Origin: Aquimarina algicola
GTDB lineage: Bacteria; Bacteroidota; Bacteroidia; Flavobacteriales; Flavobacteriaceae
DNA: 64,000 nt
Reading direction: 5' to 3'
Assembly: GCF_006443095.1 (NCBI RefSeq)
Contig: NZ_VFWZ01000003.1
Span: 558,001-622,000, forward strand
In this document: piece after piece, positions 7,661-16,788 of the stretch
Layout: each line of letters opens with the position of its first letter
How positions within the stretch are numbered: the stretch's first letter is position 1
Translations under genes and position numbers: made by a program
Notes under the pieces: model-generated
Databases searched by the model: none
Seen by the model: the letters and a program-made list of their open reading frames with translations, nothing else
What the model was told of the DNA's origin: nothing

Positions 7661-9591
7661 TAATAGCAGCGAATTTCAAAAACCTTAATATTTGGATCAC
7701 CATACGTATCTTTTAGCTTTACACGTACCGCAGTTGTTTTTACTTCGTTAAAATTAACTTTAACCAAACGCGTTAAGTTCTCTTCGACCTTACCCACTTC
7801 TTGCCATTGACCAGCTATTCTTACTTCTACCGAAAAGTTTTTTACCAACTCAGGGGGTACACCAATTACTTGTCCTTTATTCTTTGCAGGGTTTTTGTGC
7901 ATCATCATTTTGCGTTGTAGATTGGTATCAAATTTTAATTCTACACTAGTAAGGCTTTGTTTATTCTTCCATTCTAATTGAAGTTCGGCATTCAACCCGT
8001 TGGATTGCCAATGATTTATTTTATCAACCTCTGCTCGACCAACACCATTAATAAGATTTTTGACGTCTCCTGATAGTGTAGAAGAACCAAAAATAACACT
8101 TACAGCCCTTGCTTTGTCTAGTTGATCATTTGCCGGTCGATTGGGTAAATACGAATCATCTCTCAACAACTGTTCTTGCAATTCGTTGATATACTTTTGC
8201 CCTACTTGTCTAGGTGTTGCTCCATACTTTAAACAAAATGCAGAGGCTGTTCCTACTGCTTGCCCCATCAATGCACATGTAGCAATTATACGAGAAGATG
8301 ATAGCGCCATATGCGAGACACTTGCGTTTCTACCTGCCATCATCAAATTATCGATATTCTTAGAGTATAGGCATCGAAACGGAATCTCATATACTTGTTT
8401 GAAACGAGAATGAAAATAACTGGCTGGTTCTGTTAAATTTTCAATTCCACCAGGGCAGTGCTCATCTAGTGACCAACCTCCATAGGCTACGGTATCCTCA
8501 AAATGACGATACTCTTCCATATCTGGTTGCGTTAAAATATAATCTCCCATAAAACGTCGAGACTCTCTTCTTCCGGGCACAGATCCAATCCAATCTAACG
8601 CAATATTTTCTGCCTCAGGAAACTCTCCAGAATTCTTAATATGATCCCAAACACCATAAAAATTGGCTAATAGTTTATGTTTAATCTCTTCTCGCTCACC
8701 GATAATATCTGTATTGCTTCCTATCTCTACCCACCAAAAACCCTCTTTTATTTGTTTGATCTTGCGATGTTTATCTTTAAAAGCAGTTGCTGCATCAAAA
8801 GGAATTGCATAACGTGGTGGTTTAAATTTAATTGGCCTCCCAACATCTTTGGTAATCATCATTATACAGTCTCCCATCACCCAATTATCAGGTTGATCCG
8901 GCGCATACGATTCATTAAATTCTGCTTTACCTTCTCTACCAATTCTATATTCTGCACCGCTCATTTTTGCCAATAAACCATCTCCTGAAGCATCTATAAA
9001 TATTGAGGCATTGATTGTAAATTCGGTTTCTGTTGTTGTTTGTCTACAAATCGCAGATTTTATTTTATTATCATTCATCACAACATCAAAAGCCTGTATA
9101 TTTAACATCAGGGTCAAATTGTCCTGACGTTTTACAAAATCGTACAACACATGATCCCAAACCGGGTAGGATTCTTGCTCATTATAATACCAATTTTCAA
9201 TAAGTATTTCTTCTAGAATACCTGTTTCGCGTTCAACAACATGCTTATTTTTCAAGCTTTGAACACCATTTACAGTTACTCGTATCTCACTAGATGCGTT
9301 CCCTCCTAAAACAGGCCTATCTTGTATTAAAACTGTTTTATTTCCTAATCTTGCAGAAGAAACTGCTGCACATATTCCTGCCATTCCTCCTCCTATAACC
9401 ACAACCTCAAAATCTAATGTTTTTTTTCTGGCTAGTTTACCCGCTTTACCCTTAAACTCTTCATCAGCCCAAAAAGGATCAGAATCACGTTCTATATCAT
9501 CTGTTTTTGCAGTAAGATTACCTACTACAGGTAATAAACTTACCCCTAAAACACTTTTTACCCCCTGTTTAAAAAAATTTCTTCTTTTCAT
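7660..9591 (-). CDS. Tat-exported FAD-dependent oxidoreductase with C-terminal beta-sandwich domain
   Basis: 643 residues. The N-terminus KRRNFFKQG is a twin-arginine signal, fitting export of a folded flavoprotein. A Rossmann dinucleotide motif GGGMAG (residues 67-72) and the following PVLGGNASSEIR segment match the FAD_oxidored family (PF12831). The last 120 or so residues, rich in strands and ending FEIRCY, look like a discoidin-type (F5/8C-like) sugar-binding module. Such flavoproteins recur in Bacteroidota and Planctomycetes polysaccharide loci, but few have known reactions. Oxidation of a sugar hydroxyl before cleavage is a possibility. The gene is coupled to the unknown protein downstream and follows the GH82-like gene after 126 bp. 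Confidence 0.82.
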   Translation of the reverse strand: MKRRNFFKQGVKSVLGVSLLPVVGNLTAKTDDIERDSDPFWADEEFKGKAGKLARKKTLDFEVVVIGGGMAGICAAVSSARLGNKTVLIQDRPVLGGNASSEIRVTVNGVQSLKNKHVVERETGILEEILIENWYYNEQESYPVWDHVLYDFVKRQDNLTLMLNIQAFDVVMNDNKIKSAICRQTTTETEFTINASIFIDASGDGLLAKMSGAEYRIGREGKAEFNESYAPDQPDNWVMGDCIMMITKDVGRPIKFKPPRYAIPFDAATAFKDKHRKIKQIKEGFWWVEIGSNTDIIGEREEIKHKLLANFYGVWDHIKNSGEFPEAENIALDWIGSVPGRRESRRFMGDYILTQPDMEEYRHFEDTVAYGGWSLDEHCPGGIENLTEPASYFHSRFKQVYEIPFRCLYSKNIDNLMMAGRNASVSHMALSSSRIIATCALMGQAVGTASAFCLKYGATPRQVGQKYINELQEQLLRDDSYLPNRPANDQLDKARAVSVIFGSSTLSGDVKNLINGVGRAEVDKINHWQSNGLNAELQLEWKNKQSLTSVELKFDTNLQRKMMMHKNPAKNKGQVIGVPPELVKNFSVEVRIAGQWQEVGKVEENLTRLVKVNFNEVKTTAVRVKLKDTYGDPNIKVFEIRCY

Positions 9592-9717
9592 TTACGTAAT
9601 ACTTGTTATACAAATTCAAGTTAAAAGAAAGTCCTTATACAAATGTGTTTATTGATATAGAATAAATTATAGATCAAACCTCTTCAAACTCATTACTAAA
9701 TTTATTTTACGAATTTA

Positions 9718-11151
9718 TTATTGACAATAATTACTATTGGCATCTTCATCATAAATTGTATTATTTATGCTATCGAAACAATCCAAAAAACCTTTAGCAC
9801 TTATTGTTCCTGTAAACTCTACATTAAACTTACCATCACCTTCATTATTTCCTGCATATCTTTTGTCTGTTAGCCCTTTCATTTTAGGTATAATATCATT
9901 TTCATGATCAATAGAAGTATATGATATTGGAGCTATTGATGGGGTTTTATAACGAATAACAGGTTTTGTAGGAGATTTTATCCCTCCGTTTGGACTTTTT
10001 TTAAATTCATTAAAATCTTTTAATCTAATCGATTCTGGGTAAAATTTCCAATCTTTAGCTTTAATCTGAGCAGTGTTACTTTTATAAATTGCGGTTACAT
10101 TGGTAACTTTTACAGATTGAAATATACCTTTCTTATATTTTGAAGGATTAGAGTTTGCAGAAAAATTATTTGGATCACGAATTTCTCTATCTATAAATCC
10201 TCCTTCAGCTTTAACAGCAAAACCGCATCCTGTTGCAGTTACATCTCTTACTTCGACATCTCCGTGTATTCTTCCATGGGGGGATAACATAAGTGCCACT
10301 TTCCCATCAGTGCAATTAATATTTTGTGCTTGAATCCCTTTTATTACAGCAATATCTGTATCGATCAAAGTACCAATATAAGTAGCTCCTGCTCCAGATT
10401 CAAACCTTAAAGTAACCCCGCCTACTCCGTATAAATCCTTAAAAGACACATCTACAGCACATTGAACCTGTATTAAACCATAACCATAAGCTGCTCCTGT
10501 AATACAACCGTTAATAATGTCTCCTTTTTTTGCAACAGCAACAGCTCTTCTGTTGTTTACATTTGGATCTGTATTACCCGGATCCTTTTTACTAAAAGGA
10601 CCGGTTATCAAGGGAACGATATTCACAGCAGAGTGAGTAGTATAATTATCTAAAACTTTAAAATCAGAAATATGAAAGTTTTCCACTCTTTCTATTGAGA
10701 ATGCTCTAATACGTACTTTGGGTCCGTAACTGGTATAATCGATAGTATAATATCTGTCATCATCGTATGCAGGTTTACTTGTATCACAATTGGAGCAATA
10801 TATTTTGATATTCTCTAACTTAGGATCTTTAATTTTTCTTGTTCTTAAATTAAAAAGTACATTGTTACCGGGTGCTACTGTGATATAAGCATCTTTATCA
10901 ATATCAATATGTACATTAGAAGCCAGATTAATCTGCCCAAGAGTATAGTTTCCTGCAGGAATACTAATTTTTATGCCTTTTGGTCCTGCATTATTGATGA
11001 GTTTTTGTAGTTGTGATGTAGATTTGACATTAGCATCAGGCAATGAAACTACCGTAGAAGGAGTAGAACCATCAAACCTAGCAACAGGAAATTGAGCCGA
11101 TGAAAATACATAACATAGCAAAAAAAAGCATAGGAGATTTCTTTTTATCAT
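9718..11151 (-). CDS. GH82 (iota-carrageenase family)-like secreted beta-helix protein, copy 1
   Basis: 477 residues with a signal peptide ending FSSAQ, then a right-handed beta-helix. Motifs match the Alteromonas fortis iota-carrageenase as I recall it: GYGLIQ (Gln228, equivalent to Q222), GGVTLRFES (Glu251, equivalent to the proton donor E245) and MLSPHGR (His292, equivalent to H281). The residue matching the proposed base D247 is Gly253, and E310 is replaced by Asp321 (GGFIDRE). The protein therefore keeps the donor and the Gln/His pair but not the usual base. It is a close paralogue of the protein at 27394-29076, with the same residue numbers, but lacks that protein's T9SS tail and ends NSNYCQ. 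Likely an endo-acting carrageenan hydrolase; the substrate subtype is uncertain. Confidence 0.78.
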   Translation of the reverse strand: MIKRNLLCFFLLCYVFSSAQFPVARFDGSTPSTVVSLPDANVKSTSQLQKLINNAGPKGIKISIPAGNYTLGQINLASNVHIDIDKDAYITVAPGNNVLFNLRTRKIKDPKLENIKIYCSNCDTSKPAYDDDRYYTIDYTSYGPKVRIRAFSIERVENFHISDFKVLDNYTTHSAVNIVPLITGPFSKKDPGNTDPNVNNRRAVAVAKKGDIINGCITGAAYGYGLIQVQCAVDVSFKDLYGVGGVTLRFESGAGATYIGTLIDTDIAVIKGIQAQNINCTDGKVALMLSPHGRIHGDVEVRDVTATGCGFAVKAEGGFIDREIRDPNNFSANSNPSKYKKGIFQSVKVTNVTAIYKSNTAQIKAKDWKFYPESIRLKDFNEFKKSPNGGIKSPTKPVIRYKTPSIAPISYTSIDHENDIIPKMKGLTDKRYAGNNEGDGKFNVEFTGTISAKGFLDCFDSINNTIYDEDANSNYCQ

Positions 11152-11464
11152 ATCTCTAAAAAGTTAATGGGTTCAAAAAGTAAACTGATTCGGCATTTTC
11201 CATTTATAACTATGGTTTAAATGCTCGTTTACATTAATATTTTGTGCAAAATAGAGTCAATTAATTATACAAGTGTCCTTTTACATTCAATTCATGTATT
11301 CCTCAATAATTTTTTTATTTAGACTATTGTATCATCTGTAGTTTTAATTTAATATTTCAAAAAAAGAGCTAAATGGTAAGAGTACTCCTTATTAATATTT
11401 GTAATATTCATAAAAGCTGGAAATATATTTAGACCTATTGAAACTATAAATACTTGTTTTGGTA
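11152..11464 (-). other. Intergenic gap between two GH82-like genes with remnant of duplicated sulfatase 3' end
   Basis: This 313-bp AT-rich gap precedes the GH82-like gene at 9718-11151 and should carry its promoter if it is not read through from upstream. Its segment 11303-11384 resembles 13047-13129, which covers the 3' end of a sulfatase gene and the spacer beyond it. By eye the two are about three-quarters identical with one or two small gaps. On the minus strand the copy here reads GVLLPFSSFFEILN in one frame, echoing the AVPLPPNSILEY end of the sulfatase. The rest shows no frame of useful length. Confidence 0.5.
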
Positions 11465-12982
11465 TTATTTTTTCTTGGTCTTTTTCTTATTCTTTTTTCC
11501 TCCAATCACTGTTGAGAAATCAGATGATTCATCACAAGCAAAACTCTCTTTTAAGGAGATTTTTTTTATATCTTTTCCAAATCCATTACCAATAATAGTG
11601 GATTCATCTAAGTTAATTCGATACCCTCCCTCTCCTATTTTTTTGGCTGCCGATGCGTAGTGTAATGGAAAGAGAGAAGGTCCTCTGTGTGATTCAAAAT
11701 CTAGGCCTTTTGTAATACTTAAACCAACATTTTTTTCATATTTACCTCTATCTACTCTTAAATCGCAAGGTATATATCTAAAATTTTTGGACTTCACCTG
11801 GGCATACTGACCAAAGTCAGCAATTACATCACTAACAACGGAGTTACTTGCAAAAGATCCTGGTACAATACCAAATTTTGAAACTTCCAGACCAGCATTT
11901 TCTTCTCTCTTAAAATTATTAATAAAGCCTCCGCTTATTCCACCTCCTGCTTCACAGCTTTTAGTTCTGATTTTAGATAGAAAGACACTTCCTTGTTTTA
12001 TGGTATGTGGTGACATCATAAATCCTCCATGTCCATTTTCACAATAGATATTAGTCCCATAAACTTGGTTTATTTTAGGTTGTTTATCTATAGTTAGTGG
12101 CAATCCAACTCCATCAACAGTATAAATAGGTTCAGAACCAACAGGCCTAAAAAGTTGTGCTATGTTTAATCCGGACTCTAGTCTTAGTGTAACACCACCT
12201 GTACCGCTTAAATCTCTATAAACAATATTGTTCCCTGCCTGCATTTGCACAAGTCCATAACCGTAAGCTCCATTCTCATTATGCATTTTTTCAATAATAC
12301 CTTTACTAGGCACTCCAAACACTTCAGTAATTAAGCTAGATCGAGAATTTTTCTTATTCTTTTTGATTTTCTTTTTACCATTCTTTTTAGTCTTCTCTAT
12401 TTCTGGCCCTGCAAATACATTTACAGTACTAAATTCTCCGGATAAAACAACTGATGCTCCTTTTGTATAAGCATCTATAATTTTAATATTAGAAAGCTTA
12501 AAGTTGGTAGCATATCCTATTCTGATAAAACCTTTCTTTGGGTTTGAAGTTTCTGTATTGCCATATTTAAAATGTACTGTAAACTGCTTTCCCGTATCCG
12601 AATGTAATCCTATAATACTAAAGTTAGAAATGGGTCTCCCGGTTGTTTTGCTTCCTGCTGTAAAGATATCACCATCATTATCCATGTAGAAATTAACACT
12701 AGGCTCTACATGTATGTGTACATTGCTTTTTAGTAGTACTCCTTTTTTAAAATTATAGTTACCATTTTTAATGGTGATAATACCACCACCTTTATTATGA
12801 ACTTCGTCAATAGCAGATGTCAGCTTTGCATCAATAAATTTTTCATTACTAGACGTTATAGTTACATTATGATTTCCATAAATTGGGCTAAAGTAGAATT
12901 CATCAGCTTTTTGAGTTTGCCCAAATGAATTGAAAGCGACTATCAGTAAAAAAAAGATTGAGAATTTCTTGATGTATTTCAT
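11465..12982 (-). CDS. GH82 (iota-carrageenase family)-like secreted beta-helix protein with Lys-rich insert, copy 2
   Basis: 505 residues; signal peptide ending NSFGQ, then a beta-helix. It carries GYGLVQ (Gln246), GGVTLRLES (Glu269) and MMSPHTI (His326), the counterparts of iota-carrageenase Q222, E245 and H281. Later segments FGIVPGSFAS and RGPSLFPL also match the Alteromonas enzyme (EPGSFG, GPSLAA), so this is the copy closest to characterised GH82. The D247 position is Gly271 and the E310 position is Asn355. A Lys-rich insert at about 197-213 (KKTKKNGKKKIKKNKK) precedes the catalytic strands, and the C-terminus is also basic (GGKKNKKKTKKK); both could bind sulfated polymer. It has no T9SS tail and lies 113 bp after the sulfatase gene. 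Confidence 0.78.
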   Translation of the reverse strand: MKYIKKFSIFFLLIVAFNSFGQTQKADEFYFSPIYGNHNVTITSSNEKFIDAKLTSAIDEVHNKGGGIITIKNGNYNFKKGVLLKSNVHIHVEPSVNFYMDNDGDIFTAGSKTTGRPISNFSIIGLHSDTGKQFTVHFKYGNTETSNPKKGFIRIGYATNFKLSNIKIIDAYTKGASVVLSGEFSTVNVFAGPEIEKTKKNGKKKIKKNKKNSRSSLITEVFGVPSKGIIEKMHNENGAYGYGLVQMQAGNNIVYRDLSGTGGVTLRLESGLNIAQLFRPVGSEPIYTVDGVGLPLTIDKQPKINQVYGTNIYCENGHGGFMMSPHTIKQGSVFLSKIRTKSCEAGGGISGGFINNFKREENAGLEVSKFGIVPGSFASNSVVSDVIADFGQYAQVKSKNFRYIPCDLRVDRGKYEKNVGLSITKGLDFESHRGPSLFPLHYASAAKKIGEGGYRINLDESTIIGNGFGKDIKKISLKESFACDESSDFSTVIGGKKNKKKTKKK

Positions 12983-13046
12983 GAGGTATATTTTATTAAA
13001 CTAAATTATTAGACTAATTAATTTTAAAACGAGGTTCATCCTTATC

Positions 13047-13129
13047 TCGTTCTAATATTTTTTACTTAGACTATTCTATAATCAATAGGTTTAATTTAGT
13101 ATTCTAAAATAGAGTTAGGTGGCAAGGGC
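13047..13129 (-). repeat. Repeat copy: sulfatase 3' end plus spacer, matching 11303-11384
   Basis: The segment covers the last codons of the sulfatase gene (13096-14637) and 49 bp beyond its stop. It aligns by eye with 11303-11384 in the gap between the two GH82-like genes; the longest shared runs are TTAGACTATT and TTTAATTT. Both copies lie upstream of a GH82-like gene, which suggests either a tandem duplication of a sulfatase/GH82 unit or a conserved control element. Confidence 0.45.
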
Positions 13130-14637
13130 ACTGCATTTGTTTTGCGCCATGTGACTAATTCTGTCAGCAGTTCTTTAGTGATTTCTGGTTTTTCTTCTGC
13201 AAGGTTAGTGCTTTCTACAGTGTCATTTTTTAGATCATATAATTCAAGCTTTCCATCTGCCAGGAATTGAATGAGTTTAAAATTATTTTTTCTGATTACC
13301 GAACAGGTTCCATGTTTGTTTTTACTTGCAATATGCCAAAATAATGACCTTGTTGCTAGTGATTTATCATCTTCTTTAAAGAGTGTTGTTATTGAACGGC
13401 CATCTAATGTATTATTATTTGTTTTAATATTGGCAAGGTCCATAAAAGTAGGAAAGATATCTAGCGCAGTTACGGCTACATCACTTCTTCTAGGTTTTAT
13501 TTTTTCCGGCCAATTGACAAGCATTGGTACTTTTATACCTCCTTCATAAATTTGACCTTTTGAACCTCTTAAAAGATCATTTCGGCTTTGCCCGCTATTA
13601 CTTCCATTATCTGAAGTAAAAATAAGTATCGTATTTTCTCGTAATCCATTATTATCTAAATACTTCAACAGTTTCTTCATATTATCATCAACAGACTCTA
13701 CCATTGTGGCATAGCCGGCATAAATCTGTTTTCTTTTTTCATTAGATGCTATACCTTGTCCTGTAACAGAATCTACAGGTTTTGTCATATATTTTTGCAA
13801 TAGCTCTTCACTTCTCGCTTTAATTGGTCTATGTACTGCATAGTAATGTAGATTAATTAAAAACGGTTCATCTTTATTAGCATCTATAAAATCTATTGCT
13901 TCATCAGTAAGTCTATCGGTAAGCCAGTTATCATCTGGCTTTGGATCTATAAACGGGTTACTGAATGGTGCCCAGTACCCACCTGTTTTACTTTTATACC
14001 CACCTTCTTCTAGTGCAGGGTCACCTCTAAATGTTCCTCCTACGTTTTTAATAAACCCTCTTCCTTCGGGGTAAAACTGTTTAACTTCTGGAGTTTTATG
14101 ATTATTCACCCAAGTAAAATCTCCAGGTTGAGGTTGTGTCAACTTTTGTTGAATCGGAAATTGCATTGCAAGTTCTTGATTAGGATATGGTCCGACAATA
14201 TGCCATTTTCCGACATGAACAGAACGATAACCAGCTTTTTGTAAAGGTTCTGCGTAAATAGGATGTTTTTTTTCTACAGTCCATCGTGAGAAAATATTTT
14301 CTTCGGCTGATCCTTTTTCTAATACCGGAACCGTATACACCCCTGTTCTAAAAGATTGTTTTCCTGTAAAAATAGCAGCTCTAGAAGGCGAACATGTTGG
14401 ATACATATATGCATTATCAAGCACTAAGCTCTCTTTTGACAATTTATCTAAAGTTGGTGTTTCAAAATACTTAGAACCATTAAACCCTACATCACCATAA
14501 CCTAAATCATCTACCAATACAAAAATAATGTTCGGATTTTTAGACTTTTTTTGATCTGGTGGAGTATCATTTTTACAGGATTGTATAATACTAATAATCA
14601 AAAAACTGAGTATTATTTTTAATAGAGATTTTTTCAT
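13096..14637 (-). CDS. S1 family sulfatase, lipoprotein
   Basis: 513 residues with a lipoprotein signal (IIQSC, Cys21), metal ligands Asp43-Asp44 (LVDDLGYGD), formylglycine motif CSPSR at 82-86, the GKWHIVG signature and FTSDNGS in the second metal site. A long loop between about 155 and 220 is larger than in the other sulfatases here and may shape substrate access. The C-terminus ends VPLPPNSILEY. The gene follows the LacI-type regulator by 7 bp, so galE, regulator and sulfatase form one transcript. Sulfate removal from carrageenan fragments is the likely role; regiospecificity is unknown. Confidence 0.92.
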   Translation of the reverse strand: MKKSLLKIILSFLIISIIQSCKNDTPPDQKKSKNPNIIFVLVDDLGYGDVGFNGSKYFETPTLDKLSKESLVLDNAYMYPTCSPSRAAIFTGKQSFRTGVYTVPVLEKGSAEENIFSRWTVEKKHPIYAEPLQKAGYRSVHVGKWHIVGPYPNQELAMQFPIQQKLTQPQPGDFTWVNNHKTPEVKQFYPEGRGFIKNVGGTFRGDPALEEGGYKSKTGGYWAPFSNPFIDPKPDDNWLTDRLTDEAIDFIDANKDEPFLINLHYYAVHRPIKARSEELLQKYMTKPVDSVTGQGIASNEKRKQIYAGYATMVESVDDNMKKLLKYLDNNGLRENTILIFTSDNGSNSGQSRNDLLRGSKGQIYEGGIKVPMLVNWPEKIKPRRSDVAVTALDIFPTFMDLANIKTNNNTLDGRSITTLFKEDDKSLATRSLFWHIASKNKHGTCSVIRKNNFKLIQFLADGKLELYDLKNDTVESTNLAEEKPEITKELLTELVTWRKTNAVPLPPNSILEY

Positions 14638-14644
14638 TACAAAA

Positions 14645-15646
14645 CTAATTTAAGTTTACAGAAACCGTTTTTGTACAGTATTCACTATTTTCAACATTTT
14701 TTATTCTCTGTAGCATTAGCTTTGCTGCTTGAGTACCGATTTCTTCGGCATTTTGATCAACAATTATCAAAGAAGGGTTGTTATTTGCCTGATACTGATT
14801 GCAAAACCCTGCTATGGTTATTTGTTTACTATGATCGTTAGACTTTAATTGGTCGGTACAGCTTATTGCTTGTAAGACTGCTTGCTCATTAACTCCAAAA
14901 ATTGCATCGATGGTTGGGTCTTTTTGTAAAGTTTCATTAAGCTTATGTTTTAGCTCATCAACAGTATTTGCTACGAGAACTTTACCGATAACATTCGATT
15001 GATGCGCTTCTATTGCATTTTTAAACCCTTCTGCTCTTAATTTTCCATGTTGCATTTTATCTATTAGCGATGCCATAACAATATTCTTACACTTTTTATG
15101 CGTTATGATATGTTTGGTTGTATTAAAAGCTGCCTTATAGTCATTGATTATTACTTTATCACAGTTTATTTTCTCACAAATTCTATCAAACAAAACTACT
15201 GGTGTACCTTGATCAATAAGCCCGTTAATATGGCTATATGTATTAGTGAGTTCGGTTTCTTGTGTCACACACACAATTAACCCATCGACATATCCGCCTG
15301 CCATTTTGGTCATTACTTTTGCTTCTTTGTCTATAGATTCGTTTGAAATAGATGTGATTAACTTATAACCACTGTTATCTAGATAATTTTCTATACCCAA
15401 TAGAACTTTTGCGTAAAAAGGATTGAGAATATTTGGAATAATAAGGCCTATAGTATTTGTATATCCCTTGCGAAAGCTAGCAGCAAAGTTATTAGGCACA
15501 TAATTACACATTTTTGCAAAATCACGAACTCGCTGTTTTGTTTTTATGCTTATTTCCGAACTTCCGGAAAGTGATTTGGATACTGTAGAGATAGACAAAT
15601 TTAATGCCTTAGACATTTCTGACAATGTTGTTCTTGATTGTATCAT
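14645..15646 (-). CDS. LacI family transcriptional regulator
   Basis: 333 residues. The N-terminal helix-turn-helix (LSEMSKALNLSISTVSKSLS, residues 8-27) is followed by the LacI hinge region and a periplasmic-binding-protein-like effector domain beginning NTIGLIIPNILNPFYAK. It lies between galE (6 bp upstream) and a sulfatase (7 bp downstream) in one operon, so it probably senses galactose or a galactose-containing fragment and controls this arm of the locus. I saw no clear palindromic operator of the AAACGTTT type near 16700, so its binding site is open. Confidence 0.9.
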   Translation of the reverse strand: MIQSRTTLSEMSKALNLSISTVSKSLSGSSEISIKTKQRVRDFAKMCNYVPNNFAASFRKGYTNTIGLIIPNILNPFYAKVLLGIENYLDNSGYKLITSISNESIDKEAKVMTKMAGGYVDGLIVCVTQETELTNTYSHINGLIDQGTPVVLFDRICEKINCDKVIINDYKAAFNTTKHIITHKKCKNIVMASLIDKMQHGKLRAEGFKNAIEAHQSNVIGKVLVANTVDELKHKLNETLQKDPTIDAIFGVNEQAVLQAISCTDQLKSNDHSKQITIAGFCNQYQANNNPSLIIVDQNAEEIGTQAAKLMLQRIKNVENSEYCTKTVSVNLN

Positions 15647-15652
15647 AATACC

Positions 15653-16687
15653 TTAATTTGTATTGTTTCTTAGATTTTTCTCCCAGTTCCAAGAAGAACT
15701 TATCATATCGTTGAGTTCTTTTTCTGCAACCCATCCTAACTTTTCTTTGGCTAAATCTGTTGAAGCATAAAGCTGCGGAACATCACCATCTCTTCTATCT
15801 GTTATTTCATAATTTAATTTCAAATTTGTAACAGACTCAAATGAATGAATTACATCTAAAACAGAATACCCTACTCCTGTACCAAGATTAAAAAACTCCA
15901 GAGGTTGTTCATGCTTTTTATTAAGTAAACGTTGTAAGGCAATAACGTGCGCTTTTGCCAAATCTACAACATGAATATAGTCTCTAATTGGTGTACCGTC
16001 TTTGGTTGGGTAATCATTACCAAAAACTTTTAGTTTCTCTCTAACTCCTGCTGCAGTTTGGGTAATGTAGGGCATTAAATTATTAGGAATTCCATTTGGT
16101 AATTCGCCAATATCGCCAGAATCATGAGCTCCAATCGGATTAAAATACCTTAATGAAATAGCACTAAAATCATGCTTTGCTTGTGTAAAATCTTGTAAAA
16201 TTTCTTCAGCAACTTTTTTAGTATTTCCATATGGTGAAAATGGACGTTGAGTCTTATTATCTTCTGTAATAGGTAAGGTATCTGGAGTACCATATACGGT
16301 GGCAGAAGAAGAAAAAATAAAGTTGTTTATCTCATATTTACTTTGCGCTTCTAAAGTGTTTAATAAAGAATAAAAATTATTCTTATAGTACAGTAATGGT
16401 TTTTGAACAGATTCTCCAACTGCTTTGTGAGCCGCAAAATGGATAACTCCAACTGCATCTTTATGATCGGCAAATACTTTTAATGTAGCTGCAGCATCTT
16501 TTAAATCTACTTTGATAAATGTAGGAGTTGTTCCTGTGATCTTACCAATTCTTATAATTGTCTCTTCTGTAGCATTTGACAAATCATCTAATATGACAAC
16601 TTCAAAATTATTATCTATCAATTCAATTGCTGTGTGTGATCCAATATAACCACATCCTCCGGTAACTATAATTTTGTTTTTCATCAT
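15653..16687 (-). CDS. galE: UDP-glucose 4-epimerase
   Basis: 344 residues, standard for GalE. The NAD-binding motif GGCGYIGS lies at the N-terminus, the catalytic pair is in YGNTKK (Tyr-x3-Lys) with the preceding SSSATVYG serine/threonine, and the substrate loop ALRYFNPIGAH-type segment (here SLRYFNPIGAH) is intact. It interconverts UDP-galactose and UDP-glucose in the cytoplasm, the last step of the Leloir pathway. It is the first gene of the minus-strand arm and is divergent from the GntR-galM-symporter-galK-galT operon, so the pathway is split over a shared control region of about 100 bp. Confidence 0.96.
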   Translation of the reverse strand: MMKNKIIVTGGCGYIGSHTAIELIDNNFEVVILDDLSNATEETIIRIGKITGTTPTFIKVDLKDAAATLKVFADHKDAVGVIHFAAHKAVGESVQKPLLYYKNNFYSLLNTLEAQSKYEINNFIFSSSATVYGTPDTLPITEDNKTQRPFSPYGNTKKVAEEILQDFTQAKHDFSAISLRYFNPIGAHDSGDIGELPNGIPNNLMPYITQTAAGVREKLKVFGNDYPTKDGTPIRDYIHVVDLAKAHVIALQRLLNKKHEQPLEFFNLGTGVGYSVLDVIHSFESVTNLKLNYEITDRRDGDVPQLYASTDLAKEKLGWVAEKELNDMISSSWNWEKNLRNNTN

Positions 16688-16733
16688 AGCGTTTTTGTAT
16701 TTAAAAGGGCAATTTATATTTTTAAATACAAAA

Positions 16734-16784
16734 AAACTACTAGTACCTACCAGTTTGTTTATTTAAGATTTTATTCTACTTTTG
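16734..16784 (+). promoter_or_regulatory. Divergent galE/GntR control region: consensus promoter and candidate operator
   Basis: An imperfect inverted repeat at 16734-16756 has outer arms AAACT and AGTTT and inner CTAGT/CTACC similarity, a plausible GntR-family operator. It overlaps a -33 element TTG (16755-16757). After a 19-nt spacer comes TACTTTTG (16777-16784), a perfect match to the Bacteroidota -7 consensus TAnnTTTG. The start codon of the regulator gene begins at 16789, only 4 nt after the -7 element, so the transcript would be leaderless or nearly so. The operator position suggests autorepression. Confidence 0.55.
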
Positions 16785-16788
16785 TCAT

